From positions 1 to 48,056 of the forward strand of contig JAJCYI010000201.1 in assembly GCA_029263015.1 (NCBI GenBank): a DNA stretch of 48,056 nucleotides, in the 5' to 3' direction. The translations under genes and the position numbers were made by a program. Every line of letters starts with the position of its first letter. Position 1 is the stretch's first letter. Below the pieces are notes generated by a model that did no database searches, was not told the DNA's origin, and worked only from the letters and a program-made list of their open reading frames with translations. The stretch comes from Saprospiraceae bacterium (lineage in GTDB: Bacteria; Bacteroidota; Bacteroidia; Chitinophagales; Saprospiraceae). Positions 8,752 through 16,506 of the stretch are shown here, in pieces.

Positions 8752-9053
8752 TTCTCTACCGTACACTTTTTATTCTGACCTCGTTAGAGGTCTAATAACT
8801 TGCCTGACGGCAGTCAGGTGGGTAGAAAAAAAATTTAAAAAGCACGTTTTACTTGCGTAAATGAAGCAAAGTAGCGGAACATACCGAAACAAAAACATAC
8901 ACCCTCTTGTTTCGGCGCCCTCCCCGCCCCCTCCGTTCCCTCCCCCCCCCCACGAAACCCATACACTTTTAATATTCACCTACCTACCTGACTGCCGTCA
9001 GGCAAGTCATTTGACCCCTCTGGGGTCAGTTTAAAAAAGTGTACGGTAGAGAA
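8752..9053. mobile_element. MITE-like element, copy 1 (302 bp)
   Basis: It begins TTCTCTACCGTACACTTTT and ends with its reverse complement, the same terminal inverted repeat as the element at 41131-41357. Inside are a second pair of long imperfect inverted arms (8775-8825 / 8980-9029) containing TTGCCTGACGGCAGTCAGGT, and a G/C-homopolymer core. No transposase is encoded, and the 69-codon minus-strand frame inside is low-complexity. The flanks are T-rich; a possible degenerate 8-bp duplication (TTTTTTAT / TTTTTTCC) is not convincing. Confidence 0.75.
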
Positions 9054-9080
9054 TTTTTTCCTAAGTGTAACTGCTGGGCA

Positions 9081-9112
9081 TTGTGTTTGGAAAATAAAAA
9101 TGACTAAATTTG
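9081..9112 (+). promoter_or_regulatory. Promoter of mntA-hepT
   Basis: TTG at 9081-9083 and TAAATTTG at 9105-9112 are 21 nt apart, fitting the Bacteroidota/Flavobacterium promoter pattern. The -7 box ends only 4 nt before the ATG at 9117, so the transcript may be leaderless or nearly so. Confidence 0.6.
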
Positions 9113-9116
9113 TAGG

Positions 9117-9440
9117 ATGAATTTATTGGAAAAAAATATTGATGGAATTTCTGATCTGTGCGACAAGTATCATGTCAATAGTTTACACATGTTCGGTTCG
9201 ATTCTAACAAATAAATTTCATAAGGATAGTGACATTGACCTGCTTGTTACTTTCAAACCAATGAGTTTAAAAAAATATGCCGACAACTATTTCGATCTTA
9301 AATTTTCATTGGAAGATTTATTGGACAGGCGGATTGATTTAATTGAAGAAAAGGTAATTAAAAATCCCTTTCTTAAAAAATCGATTGATACTACAAAACA
9401 ACTTGTTTATGGACAACGAGATAAAAACTTGGCTGTTTGA
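9117..9440 (+). CDS. mntA: MntA-type nucleotidyltransferase antitoxin
   Basis: Product of 107 residues with the minimal nucleotidyltransferase signature GS-x10-DxD (Gly27-Ser28 and Asp39/Asp41) and a third acidic residue, Asp74, in RRIDLIEE. MntA antitoxins neutralise their partner by transferring AMP to a tyrosine of the HEPN toxin (type VII toxin-antitoxin, known from the Shewanella pair). Here it overlaps the downstream toxin gene by 32 bp, implying coupled translation. It sits right after a MITE-like element and between two copies of one terminator hairpin, fitting a mobile accessory cassette. Confidence 0.88.
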   Translation: MNLLEKNIDGISDLCDKYHVNSLHMFGSILTNKFHKDSDIDLLVTFKPMSLKKYADNYFDLKFSLEDLLDRRIDLIEEKVIKNPFLKKSIDTTKQLVYGQRDKNLAV

Positions 9441-9747
9441 CATTCTCCAATCAATCGAAGAAATAGAAAGTTATTTTCCAAAGGGAGAAAAGAAATTTAA
9501 GAATTTTACTGAAGATATCCGTACCAAAAGGGCCGTTGAAAGGAATCTCGAAATTATTGGAGAAGCAGTGAACAGGGTGCTCAACAAAGACGGTTCTATT
9601 GAAATTTCAAATGCCCGAAAGATCATTGCAACAAGGAATAAAATTATTCACGGATATGATAAGATTTCCGAGGATATTATTTGGGGGATTGTTGTAAACC
9701 ATCTTCCAAAATTAAAAGAAGAGCTGAAAGAGCTAATGAAAGACTGA
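9409..9747 (+). CDS. hepT: HepT-type HEPN ribonuclease toxin
   Basis: Product of 112 residues from the ATG at 9409; the TTG at 9385 would add eight residues and seems unlikely. The all-alpha HEPN fold carries the active-site motif R-x4-H-x-Y as RNKIIHGY (Arg76, His81, Tyr83). Arg and His are the predicted RNase residues and Tyr is the residue AMPylated by MntA in the characterised system. All key residues are intact, so the pair should be functional. The two genes form an operon ending at the hairpin 9788-9815. Confidence 0.88.
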   Translation: MDNEIKTWLFDILQSIEEIESYFPKGEKKFKNFTEDIRTKRAVERNLEIIGEAVNRVLNKDGSIEISNARKIIATRNKIIHGYDKISEDIIWGIVVNHLPKLKEELKELMKD

Positions 9748-9787
9748 ACACGAACCCCAGAGGCAGAGAGAATTAGTAATAGACAAA

Positions 9788-9815
9788 TCCCTGACACTCA
9801 GTTGAGTGCCAGGGA
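9788..9815 (+). terminator. Terminator hairpin after hepT
   Basis: Stem TCCCTGACACTCA / TGAGTGCCAGGGA, identical in both arms to the hairpin at 8715-8742. The T-tract is interrupted (TCTTTATT). The preceding AGAGAATT-rich bases also resemble those before copy 1. Confidence 0.65.
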
Positions 9816-9823
9816 TCTTTATT

Positions 9824-9880
9824 GTAACCGGAAGTTGTACTTCCGGGGAAAGTGGATTCGGAAGTACAACTTCCGGTTAC
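9824..9880. repeat. 22-bp perfect dyad with self-palindromic arms
   Basis: Arms 9824-9845 and 9859-9880 are perfect inverted copies around a 13-nt loop. Each arm contains its own palindrome (CGGAAGTTGTACTTCCG). It lies between the convergent hepT and amidohydrolase-like genes. Confidence 0.85.
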
Positions 9881-9892
9881 GGGAACTATACC

Positions 9893-11185
9893 TTACCGCT
9901 GCTTATATTTCTGCTGAAATTTCCGGTAAAGCATCTCCTGCTTGTTGTCCAGATTGATTTCCCTGCCCTGAATAAAAGCGTTGGTTACTTTTGAAGTCCG
10001 CATGTCGAGCACATCACCTTCGCTGATGAAAAGCGTTGCATCTTTTCCCGTTTCGATGGTTCCGACGGTCTGGTCGATGCCCATAATTTTAGCAGTGTTG
10101 GAGGTGAGCGCCTGAATGGCATCTTCATAAGCAAGGCCGAACCCGACTGCCTGGCCAGCTTGGAAAGCAATGTTGCGCTGCTGCCAATATCCTTCATGTT
10201 CGAAACACCAGAGCAAGCCAGCATCTTGCAGCATGGCCGGAGTCTTGAACGGTTGGTCAATATCTGCATCCACCCTGCGTGGCAAACTTTGTGTGGAACG
10301 GATTACCACAGCTACGTTGTGTTCTTTCAGGAAATTCGTGATCATCCAACTGTCACGTCCACCAACAATGATAGGTGTAAGGTTAAATTTTTCCATTGTC
10401 AAAACAGCTTCTTGCATGGCTGCAACGTCATTGGCGTGGATGAAAATTCTTTTTGAACCATCAAAAAGGCCGTTCATGGCTTCAAAGCGAAGATTGGTGG
10501 TGGCAACTTTATCTTTTTGGTTATATGCTTCAGCCAGTTGGAAATAAGCTTCAATTTCTTGTACCTGTTCTGCATATTTATCATTTCTTGAAACGCGGCG
10601 CTCCCGAAAGTTGAAACTGGTAACTGAAGGCCAATTCATGTGGATGGCGTAATCCATGGCGTAGGAAGCGTCTTCCCAGTTCCAGGCATCCAGTTGAACA
10701 ATACTCGAAGTACCGGAAATCCTGCCGCCCTGTGGTGTTGTTTCAGCCATCAGGACGCCCATTGAACGGACAGTAGGGATTACCTCCGAATCGGTGTTAT
10801 AGGCTACGATGGATCTGATATTTGGGTTAACACTGCCTATTTCATCATAGTCGCGTGTAGCGCTGATGGCGCCTATTTCGTTGAGGCCCAAAGTGGTATT
10901 GGGAGCAATAAATCCTGGGTATAAATGTTTGCCGTCTGCTGCAATTTCCCGGTGGTTGGGAAATCCCCTTTTCACCGTGGCCGAGCCAACAAAGGTGATC
11001 TTCCCCTGATCGAATGCTACCATACTGTTTTCGATGGCTTCCCCATTGCCAAGATGGGCAGTCGCCCCTTTTATCAGAATAGGCTGGGTCTGTGTTCCGG
11101 CAGGTGCTGGCACATGTTGGGCACTGGATTTAAAAGTGAAAAACAAAAAACAAGTGCAAGCGAGGGTCGATAGGGTGGATTTCAT
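9893..11185 (-). CDS. Secreted amidohydrolase-like protein lacking HxH
   Basis: Product of 430 residues from the ATG at 11185, which directly starts a signal peptide (MKSTLSTLACTCFLFF...SSAQ); the longer frame adds 30 residues of non-signal sequence. The fold reads as an imidazolonepropionase-like amidohydrolase: N-terminal beta-sandwich, LYPGFIAP at 88-95, and the C-terminal return strand with GTIETGKDATLFISEGDVLDMRTSKV. In active members the PGFID stretch continues to HxH, which binds the metals. Here residues 90-100 read PGFIAPNTTLG, so both His are absent, although IHAND near 270 remains. It may be inactive or use another chemistry. Probably periplasmic. An imperfect -7 element (TACCTTTC) lies upstream. 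Confidence 0.8.
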   Translation of the reverse strand: MKSTLSTLACTCFLFFTFKSSAQHVPAPAGTQTQPILIKGATAHLGNGEAIENSMVAFDQGKITFVGSATVKRGFPNHREIAADGKHLYPGFIAPNTTLGLNEIGAISATRDYDEIGSVNPNIRSIVAYNTDSEVIPTVRSMGVLMAETTPQGGRISGTSSIVQLDAWNWEDASYAMDYAIHMNWPSVTSFNFRERRVSRNDKYAEQVQEIEAYFQLAEAYNQKDKVATTNLRFEAMNGLFDGSKRIFIHANDVAAMQEAVLTMEKFNLTPIIVGGRDSWMITNFLKEHNVAVVIRSTQSLPRRVDADIDQPFKTPAMLQDAGLLWCFEHEGYWQQRNIAFQAGQAVGFGLAYEDAIQALTSNTAKIMGIDQTVGTIETGKDATLFISEGDVLDMRTSKVTNAFIQGREINLDNKQEMLYRKFQQKYKQR

Positions 11186-11245
11186 AGTTTGAATTTTATT
11201 GATGGCGAAAGGTACAAATAGTTCCGTAATGATCGGTGAATGCTT

Positions 11246-11286
11246 AGTGATGATTGATAAACTGTGCCTCAGCACTCATCACTCAT
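11246..11286. repeat. Heptad repeat forming a hairpin
   Basis: Two CACTCAT heptads (11273-11286) pair with AGTGATGA (11246-11253). They overlap the 3' end of the DUF3298 gene and lie upstream of the amidohydrolase-like gene on the minus strand. Confidence 0.55.
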
Positions 11287-12053
11287 AAATTATCAATTGA
11301 ATCAAACGGAATCACAAATTCTGTGAAGCCCATGGCGTATGGGGCAACTTCATAAGGGACATAACAGAAAAACAGGCCTTCGTTGGTCAGGCCAATATTA
11401 TCTGCGAGCTTGAAAGGCCAGCCTTCCGTAAAATCAAACCCATCACCAAATGATTCTGCTTGCACTTCCCTAAATTTTTGTTCGGCCAGTGCGTGCAATG
11501 CTTCCAAATTGGGGACAAGGTCACCTATTCGAAATAGCCCTCCGGTCTGCGAGTTGAATGTGGCTACCGCTGCAAAGGCATTGGGGTGGGCGCCTCCGGT
11601 ATAACTGTAAGCGTCGAGGCGTAGTGTGAGATGTTCATTATTTTGTAAAAGAATAGTGTCTGTTACTTCAAGTGTATAATAGCTGGGTAGGTCGGGCATT
11701 TCGAGGGTCATTTCCCGGTGCATTTCTATAAAACTTTGCATGGCTGATTCGAGCGACGTTTCCTGGTCAAGCTCAAGCCCGGGGTCGAGCATGCTCACCA
11801 TGTAGTTATTTGCCCAATTGGCAACATTTTTCTTCAGTCGGTCGGTTCCTTTTTTTACAGAAGGGTATTTGAGTAAAATGCTGGCACATTTACTTTCATA
11901 ATTGCCATCGTCGCATTGGCCTTCCTTACGCTCGACGGTGACACTTTCAATAAGGAGCAGACTTTCGCTGGGTTCGGGCTGGTTCGGAGGAGGGTCATTT
12001 TTACAGGAAAAAAAAATAAAAAAGGATAGGGCAAGGAGTTGGAGTTTATTCAT
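11283..12053 (-). CDS. DUF4163/DUF3298 lipoprotein
   Basis: Product of 256 residues. The lipoprotein signal peptide ends IFFSC (Cys17). A charged linker with CDDGNYESKCASI is followed by the DUF4163 region (about 45-130). The DUF3298 region holds the family hallmark YTGGAHPN near 152 and ends FCYVPYEVAPYAMGFTEFVIPF. The family is related to the sensory part of RsiV-type proteins, which bind lysozyme in Firmicutes, but in Bacteroidota these are envelope lipoproteins of unknown role. A -7 element (TACCTTTG on this strand) lies 24 nt before the start. It probably forms a unit with the amidohydrolase-like gene, about 100 nt downstream. Confidence 0.82.
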   Translation of the reverse strand: MNKLQLLALSFFIFFSCKNDPPPNQPEPSESLLLIESVTVERKEGQCDDGNYESKCASILLKYPSVKKGTDRLKKNVANWANNYMVSMLDPGLELDQETSLESAMQSFIEMHREMTLEMPDLPSYYTLEVTDTILLQNNEHLTLRLDAYSYTGGAHPNAFAAVATFNSQTGGLFRIGDLVPNLEALHALAEQKFREVQAESFGDGFDFTEGWPFKLADNIGLTNEGLFFCYVPYEVAPYAMGFTEFVIPFDSIDNL

Positions 12054-12076
12054 GTGATATGGGTATTGTATAATGA

Positions 12077-12084
12077 CAAAGGTA
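12077..12084 (-). promoter_or_regulatory. Putative -7 element for the DUF3298 gene
   Basis: Minus strand reads TACCTTTG, an exact TAnnTTTG match 24 nt from the start codon. No TTG is seen at -33. Confidence 0.5.
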
Positions 12085-12091
12085 GGGAAAT

Positions 12092-12129
12092 AAAAAATCC
12101 GGTACAGCTCATGCCATACCGGATTTTTT
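12092..12129 (-). terminator. Terminator of the OmpA-like gene
   Basis: Stem AAAAAATCCGGTA / TACCGGATTTTTT with a 12-nt loop and a T6 run on the minus strand, 19 nt past the stop codon. It could work in both directions. Confidence 0.85.
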
Positions 12130-12147
12130 CAGAATCGTTGGAAAAAT

Positions 12148-12915
12148 TTAGTTTCCAATCTTGTACAAAGAGCCAGAGTTAGCTCTTGGCTTGGCATCAG
12201 TACGGCGGTTCTTGCTCCTGCCTTCAGTGGTGGTGTTGTCGCCCGAAGGTGCTGTTGCACCGCGGCCAGCTACAGTCAACTGGTCAGGGTTTACACCTTT
12301 TTTGATCAACCTTTTAACAACAGCCATTGCACGGTTCACGCTTAACTGCCAGTTGTCCGTGCCAGCATCAGCAGGAAAGGTTTGGCTGTCAGTGTGACCT
12401 TCGATAAGAAGGTGCATGCTTGGGTTGTTTTTCAGTGATTCAGCCAAAGCTTCGACTGATTTGCGGGCATCGCGGTTGAGGCGGGAAGAGCCGCTCCTGT
12501 AGTTTACAGGGCTTTCCATGGTAACGTAGAGGTCGCCGTCCATCTCTTTGATGTCCACGCCACTGTCGAGTCCAAGGGCTGTTCTCACTTCTTTTTTGAT
12601 CTTGGCCAATTCAGCATCGCGGTCAGCGAGTGATTTTTGAGCCATGTCAGCAGCACTTTTGGCAGCGTCAACGTCAGTGCGCAAGCCAGCGATGTCACCT
12701 TCGAATTTTGTTTTTTGATTGGCCAGATCTGTTTCCATATCGGAAACTTTTCCTTCAAGCATATTTACTTTTTCATTGCTCTCAGCCAATGAAGAAGCAA
12801 GTGCTGATTTTTCATTTTCCAGGTCCAAGAATTTTTTCTTGGAGACACAAGAAGGAAGGGCTAAAGCTACCACCATAAATAGGGCAAGCAATCTCATTGT
12901 AGCATTCATAATCAT
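12148..12915 (-). CDS. OmpA-family peptidoglycan-binding lipoprotein
   Basis: Product of 255 residues. The lipobox ALPSC puts the lipid anchor near residue 22. Residues 30-110 form a long heptad-rich coiled coil. The OmpA C-terminal domain (about 125-240) contains LLIEGHTDSQ, LSVNRAMAVVKRLIKKG and a final NRRTD motif, the peptidoglycan-binding features. It probably tethers the outer membrane to the cell wall, as Pal/OmpA-type lipoproteins do. Starts at 12915, 12909 or 12897 are all possible; the last gives the most compact signal peptide. A -7 element at 13107-13114 suggests a leader of nearly 190 nt. A strong terminator follows. Confidence 0.9.
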   Translation of the reverse strand: MIMNATMRLLALFMVVALALPSCVSKKKFLDLENEKSALASSLAESNEKVNMLEGKVSDMETDLANQKTKFEGDIAGLRTDVDAAKSAADMAQKSLADRDAELAKIKKEVRTALGLDSGVDIKEMDGDLYVTMESPVNYRSGSSRLNRDARKSVEALAESLKNNPSMHLLIEGHTDSQTFPADAGTDNWQLSVNRAMAVVKRLIKKGVNPDQLTVAGRGATAPSGDNTTTEGRSKNRRTDAKPRANSGSLYKIGN

Positions 12916-13106
12916 CTTGATTAAAAGTTTTTGTTTTCAGAAAAAAGGCAAAAGAAAAGCACTTCCGAAATCCGTCAGTTTTTCCCAGTTTATCTTTTTT
13001 CCATGATGTCAAGAAGTAGTAAAAGAGTTAGAGGCATCCAGCAAAAGTTAAAATTTTGCCGTTCCAATATGGTTACAAGTTGGTCTTTGCCTTTAGGTTC
13101 AATGGG

Positions 13107-13114
13107 CAAAGGTA
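13107..13114 (-). promoter_or_regulatory. Putative -7 element upstream of the OmpA-like gene
   Basis: Minus strand reads TACCTTTG (exact match). No good -33 TTG at the usual spacing. Otherwise 12916-13201 shows no gene. Confidence 0.4.
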
Positions 13115-13201
13115 TAAATTGAAAGAATAAAACTATAAAAGAATGGAGACATAGTTGTTTTTATAATTTGAGGCAAGTTGTTCAATTGTCATTTTATCGG
13201 T

Positions 13202-13996
13202 TCATTTGACAACCTGGAACGAACGGGAAACGCTCACAAAATGGCCATTGTCCTGCACCGATGCAAATATGGTAAACGTGCCATCATGCTTCACCTTGTC
13301 CACTATTTTTTCAAGTTCTGATGAAATGTTGCCCCTGCTAGCGGCACTGAAAAGCTTATCATCTTTTTCATAAATGAATTCTATTTCATCCACATACCTG
13401 TTGCTACCCTCTGGCCCCCTTACATAAAGTTGGTGGGTCAAACTGCTCAGCAATGCTTTTTTGGTGGTCTTTTTCCCGCGCAGATTACCCCAGGACAACT
13501 GGTAAGGTTCTGCATCGTCCTTCCATTTGGCCTTGAGGGAAAACTGTATAGGCAGGTTCATTCGAACCCTGACTGGTTTGCCTTGGTGGCTACCAGGCTG
13601 CCACAGTGGCATTTCTTCTATAACGTCGAGGGCTGCTTGGCCACACCCCCCACCAATGTCTTTCAGGAGTTCGAGGTTGCTAACCAGTCCATTATTACCA
13701 ATGATGAAGCTGACAAAAACGGTCCCTTCAATGCCACCGTACCTTGCTTTTTCTGGATATACGAGATATCGTGAAATAAATCGCACCAATTCTAGATCAG
13801 AACATTCCCTTTTTTCAATTGTGGCATCATCAAATGCTTCACAGCCAATGAAATAGGGCATTTGGTCAACTCTGGTAAAAACGGTGTCAGGCATAGAGGT
13901 GAACGGCGGGGCTTGCGCGGAAAGCATGGAAAATAGTAGTAGTGCCAAAACGGTGAAGTATGATTTTCTCACATCTTTTGTTTTGATTGCCTGCAT
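13202..13996 (-). CDS. Secreted TonB C-terminal-domain protein
   Basis: Product of 264 residues from the ATG at 13996. The upstream ATG at 14059 is rejected because a -7 promoter element (14057-14064) overlaps it. An N-terminal hydrophobic segment (about 12-28, ending SAQA) is a signal peptide. Residues about 70-155 match the TonB C-terminal fold: LVYPEKARYGGIEGTVFVSFIIGNNGLVSNLELLKDI and later LPIQFSL. The last 100 residues are unrecognised. Unlike a true energy transducer it has a cleavable signal and no long proline linker, so a role in energising receptors is doubtful. Such TonB-C proteins are common in Bacteroidota with unknown function. Confidence 0.8.
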   Translation of the reverse strand: MQAIKTKDVRKSYFTVLALLLFSMLSAQAPPFTSMPDTVFTRVDQMPYFIGCEAFDDATIEKRECSDLELVRFISRYLVYPEKARYGGIEGTVFVSFIIGNNGLVSNLELLKDIGGGCGQAALDVIEEMPLWQPGSHQGKPVRVRMNLPIQFSLKAKWKDDAEPYQLSWGNLRGKKTTKKALLSSLTHQLYVRGPEGSNRYVDEIEFIYEKDDKLFSAASRGNISSELEKIVDKVKHDGTFTIFASVQDNGHFVSVSRSFQVVK

Positions 13997-14056
13997 TGCA
14001 TGGCGTTGCTGGCAAGTGTTAGCGATGTGCTCTCCTCGGGTGTGTTTTAGCAATAG

Positions 14057-14064
14057 CAAAATTA
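14057..14064 (-). promoter_or_regulatory. -7 element of the TonB-C gene
   Basis: Minus strand reads TAATTTTG. A TTG lies 25 nt upstream (14090-14092), slightly beyond the usual spacing. It sets the likely start at 13996 with a leader of about 50 nt. The rest of 14065-14293 shows nothing gene-like. Confidence 0.5.
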
Positions 14065-14293
14065 TTCAATTATTTTTATTTTGATATATCAATTGGAAAA
14101 ATTTATGCCAGCGATTTTTTTAATGGGTGTGGCGTAGGATTGTGGTACTTGATTCGACCGGAAAGACAAGGAGTTGGGCAGGTCGTGTTAAACCCAATAT
14201 GTGACCATTTGGTTTTTTGTGAAATAATTAATGATGAATGTGTCCGGCTACTTTATCACAAATCAACTGTTTACCAATTCACAACTATAGACT

Positions 14294-15019
14294 TTAACTC
14301 AGCACTTCTTCGAGAATCTCGTGGGAATAGATGGGCGGGAAATTTTCAATATGATGGCGGTAATAATCAAGCAGGCTGCCTAGCAGGGATTTTCTTTCTT
14401 GGCGGTTGAACGGAATCGTATGGCATTGTTCTCTGGACAATTGGAGCAATTGGCTGAATTTTTTCCCTATTTCAGGATTCAGCCAGTAAGGGTGGGTTGG
14501 GGTAGCCGGCAGGAAGCGCCCTTCACGCAGATCGAAAATAGGACTGTCGAGCGTGTGCACATCGCTGGGCAGGAAACCGAGATGTTCAGTCAAATTGATT
14601 AAAAAGTGCAGGTGGAGGTTGGCAATTGGGTGGGAGGTATCATCCAAATAAATAAAGTTGGACAGAAGAAAATTAAACAACCCTTCCTGAGCCTCTTCCC
14701 CGCGAATCGTCTTGTGGGCTATTTCGACCATAAACATTCCTATGGCACCCTTGGAAATTTTGAAAGGAATAGAATGAAAAACATAATGAGGTTTGATTTC
14801 TTTCAGCCGGGTCAGGTCTTTTCCGTCCCGGTGGTAAGCAACCATGTCGACCAGCGACATGATCTGCAATAACCCGGCACTCACCTTTGCCTTCTTTGAT
14901 CGGACGCCACTGATGATATAAGAGCGCATGCCTTTTTCTTCCGTGTAAATATCGGCGATGATACTCGTTTCAGAGTATTTTTTTGTTTTTAGTACAATGC
15001 CGCGTGTTTTTATTAGCAT
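14294..15019 (-). CDS. recO: DNA repair protein RecO
   Basis: Product of 241 residues, the usual RecO length. It has an N-terminal OB fold (KTRGIVLKTKKYSETSIIADIYTEEKG, then a second strand set to about residue 80) and a helical C-terminal domain. RecO binds single-stranded DNA and, with RecR, loads RecA at gaps during RecF-pathway repair. The Cys4 zinc motif of some family members is absent, as is common in Bacteroidota. It starts just before heptad-phased DNA at 15022 and appears to be its own unit downstream of the broken YdeI-type gene. Confidence 0.93.
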   Translation of the reverse strand: MLIKTRGIVLKTKKYSETSIIADIYTEEKGMRSYIISGVRSKKAKVSAGLLQIMSLVDMVAYHRDGKDLTRLKEIKPHYVFHSIPFKISKGAIGMFMVEIAHKTIRGEEAQEGLFNFLLSNFIYLDDTSHPIANLHLHFLINLTEHLGFLPSDVHTLDSPIFDLREGRFLPATPTHPYWLNPEIGKKFSQLLQLSREQCHTIPFNRQERKSLLGSLLDYYRHHIENFPPIYSHEILEEVLS

Positions 15020-15021
15020 GG

Positions 15022-15134
15022 GTTAGATGTTAGGGAATTGGACAATAGACATTAGATGAGGAAATGGGATGTAATAATTGATTATCAATGATTTATGAAA
15101 CTATTCTATTGTCTAAAGTCCAATTATCTAATGT
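15022..15134. repeat. Two heptad blocks facing each other
   Basis: Block 15022-15056 reads as five in-phase heptads (GTTAGAT, GTTAGGG, AATTGGA, CAATAGA, CATTAGA). Block 15107-15134 contains their rough complements (TATTGTC, TAAAGTC, CAATTAT, CTAATGT). The blocks can pair and fill the gap between recO and the pseudogene. Confidence 0.7.
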
Positions 15135-15136
15135 CT

Positions 15137-15548
15137 CTAATTAGCGTTTTTCATATCCTGATTGGGTCTTTTGAAATCAATCTTATCTTTATTGGCTTTC
15201 AGGTGCTCAATGACTACAATGGCTTTTTTGAGACGGGTCTTCGGCATTTTGGATTTCCCGACCACACATAAAAAGTTACGTTGCTTGCTGGGGATGAGCG
15301 CGAGGAACACTTGGTTGTCTATCTCGTCCTGTGCCAGCAATTCTTCCAATTCTTCGGGCATGAGCAGACAGGTATTTGCTCTTGTCCTTTTTCAATTCGA
15401 CATCTACCTTCATGCCTGTTTTCAATCCAAGTTTGTTCCGTAGTTCTTTGTTGATATTAATAAAACTTTGGGCAATTGGGTCTGGCAACATTATAAGGAA
15501 TCCCCAAAGAGGCGGATCAGATTTTGTTAGGCGGGCAGTGAATTTCAT
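15137..15548 (-). pseudogene. Frameshifted DUF1905/YdeI-type gene
   Basis: The first part (from 15548) reads MKFTARLTK...NKELRNKLGLKTGMKVDVELKKDKSKY. The second part, in another frame from 15361, reads MPEELEELLAQDE...TRLKKAIVVIEHLKAN. Together they are the DUF1905 and YdeI/OmpD-associated halves of one familiar protein. Between TAC (15372-15374) and ATG (15359-15361) there are 10 nt instead of a multiple of three, so one base has been gained or two lost. In addition, about 25-30 residues normally present between the first strand and NINKEL are missing, with the junction near 15450-15472. Two independent lesions make decay more likely than sequencing error. Intact relatives are poorly understood small stress or bacteriocin-protection proteins. 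Confidence 0.8.
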
Positions 15549-16420
15549 AAATAGGATTTTTTCAAAAGTAAGATTTATATCGTTGAATCAGTTTTATGCT
15601 ATTGGTAGAGCTGAACTTTGTACTAGTGGCACTTCCTATTTTCCGGGAAAAATAAAATTGTTCTAATTTTTTTCTCCCATAAAACTATAAAGCAATAATT
15701 TAATTTATATGACCGAAGTTGTTGATTTATAGAAAGTTTGATCAACAATCACTTCCGAATATAATTTTTTTATTTTCTATCTTACAAGAAAAACACGCTG
15801 AATATTTTGTCAAATTCAAAATTAAACTGTAAAATTGTGTTGTTGTTCAGAATTAATTAATAGCTGTTTGCGCAGCAATCCTCCTCTAGTTCATTGAGTG
15901 TTTTTATTCGTTAGTCTTCTCATTTTTTTGATGTGAAAACAGAGGTAATTAATAGTTACTCCTATCTTGAGGAAGGTCTCCAGCCTCCTTGAATTTCCAG
16001 AATCCTGTTTTTCCTGACTAGCAATTTAGCATACCGATTTTCCTTGATTACAATGGATTGGTTGCCGAAGGGCAGGAGGCTAAGAAGGGCAGCAAGTAGT
16101 ATTTTCTTTCCCCTTGATTGTATGCTGCCCGTTTCAAGGGATTACAAAAGTCAAGTACTCGCGGCGCAGCAGTTATGACTAAATTTTTAGATAATGAGTC
16201 CACCATACAACAAATCCGTGAAGGCATGAAAAATACCTTTACGGCAACTTCGACCATTGGTTCTTTGTGGTTTTAAACTCGTTTTGAAAGGTGTTCTTTA
16301 GGTAACGACTATTTCGCTGCAGTCAATCCTATAACACATTAGAAATAATCAAAAATAGCGGGGCCGTTCATTGATGCTCCAAGGAGCAGACGGTTACAAA
16401 ACAGAACAAACAGCCAAGAG
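15549..16420. other. 870-bp stretch without a clear gene
   Basis: A/T-rich DNA with no convincing long CDS. It has an imperfect hairpin at about 15717-15757 (arms GTTGTTGAT / ATCAACAA). A 33-codon frame at 16175-16276 (+) reads MTKFLDNESTIQQIREG...IGSLWF and is open upstream to a stop at 16115, which looks like the tail of a decayed gene. A folded segment lies at 16362-16394, where TGCTCC-AA-GGAGCA is nested inside CCGT...ACGG. Confidence 0.5.
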
Positions 16421-16459
16421 AAAAATCGCCGGACGTGTCAAACGCTCGGCGATTTTTTT
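16421..16459. terminator. Bidirectional terminator
   Basis: Stem AAAAATCGCCG / CGGCGATTTTT with A5 on one side and T7 on the other. It could end the minus-strand VOC gene and any plus-strand transcript from 16.2-16.4 kb. Confidence 0.8.
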
Positions 16460-16506
16460 ATGCCCAAACCTTGTTTCTCCTGCCATATTATTGTCCGACT
16501 ACTTAC

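Noticed and set aside
8770-8979. 69-codon frame inside the first MITE
   Set aside because: Low-complexity Gly run comes from the C-homopolymer core, and the frame is bounded by the inverted repeats.
16340-16460. Resemblance of the folded segment to SRP 4.5S RNA or RNase P RNA
   Set aside because: The diagnostic SRP GGAA-loop context and the RNase P GAGGAAAGTCC core are absent.
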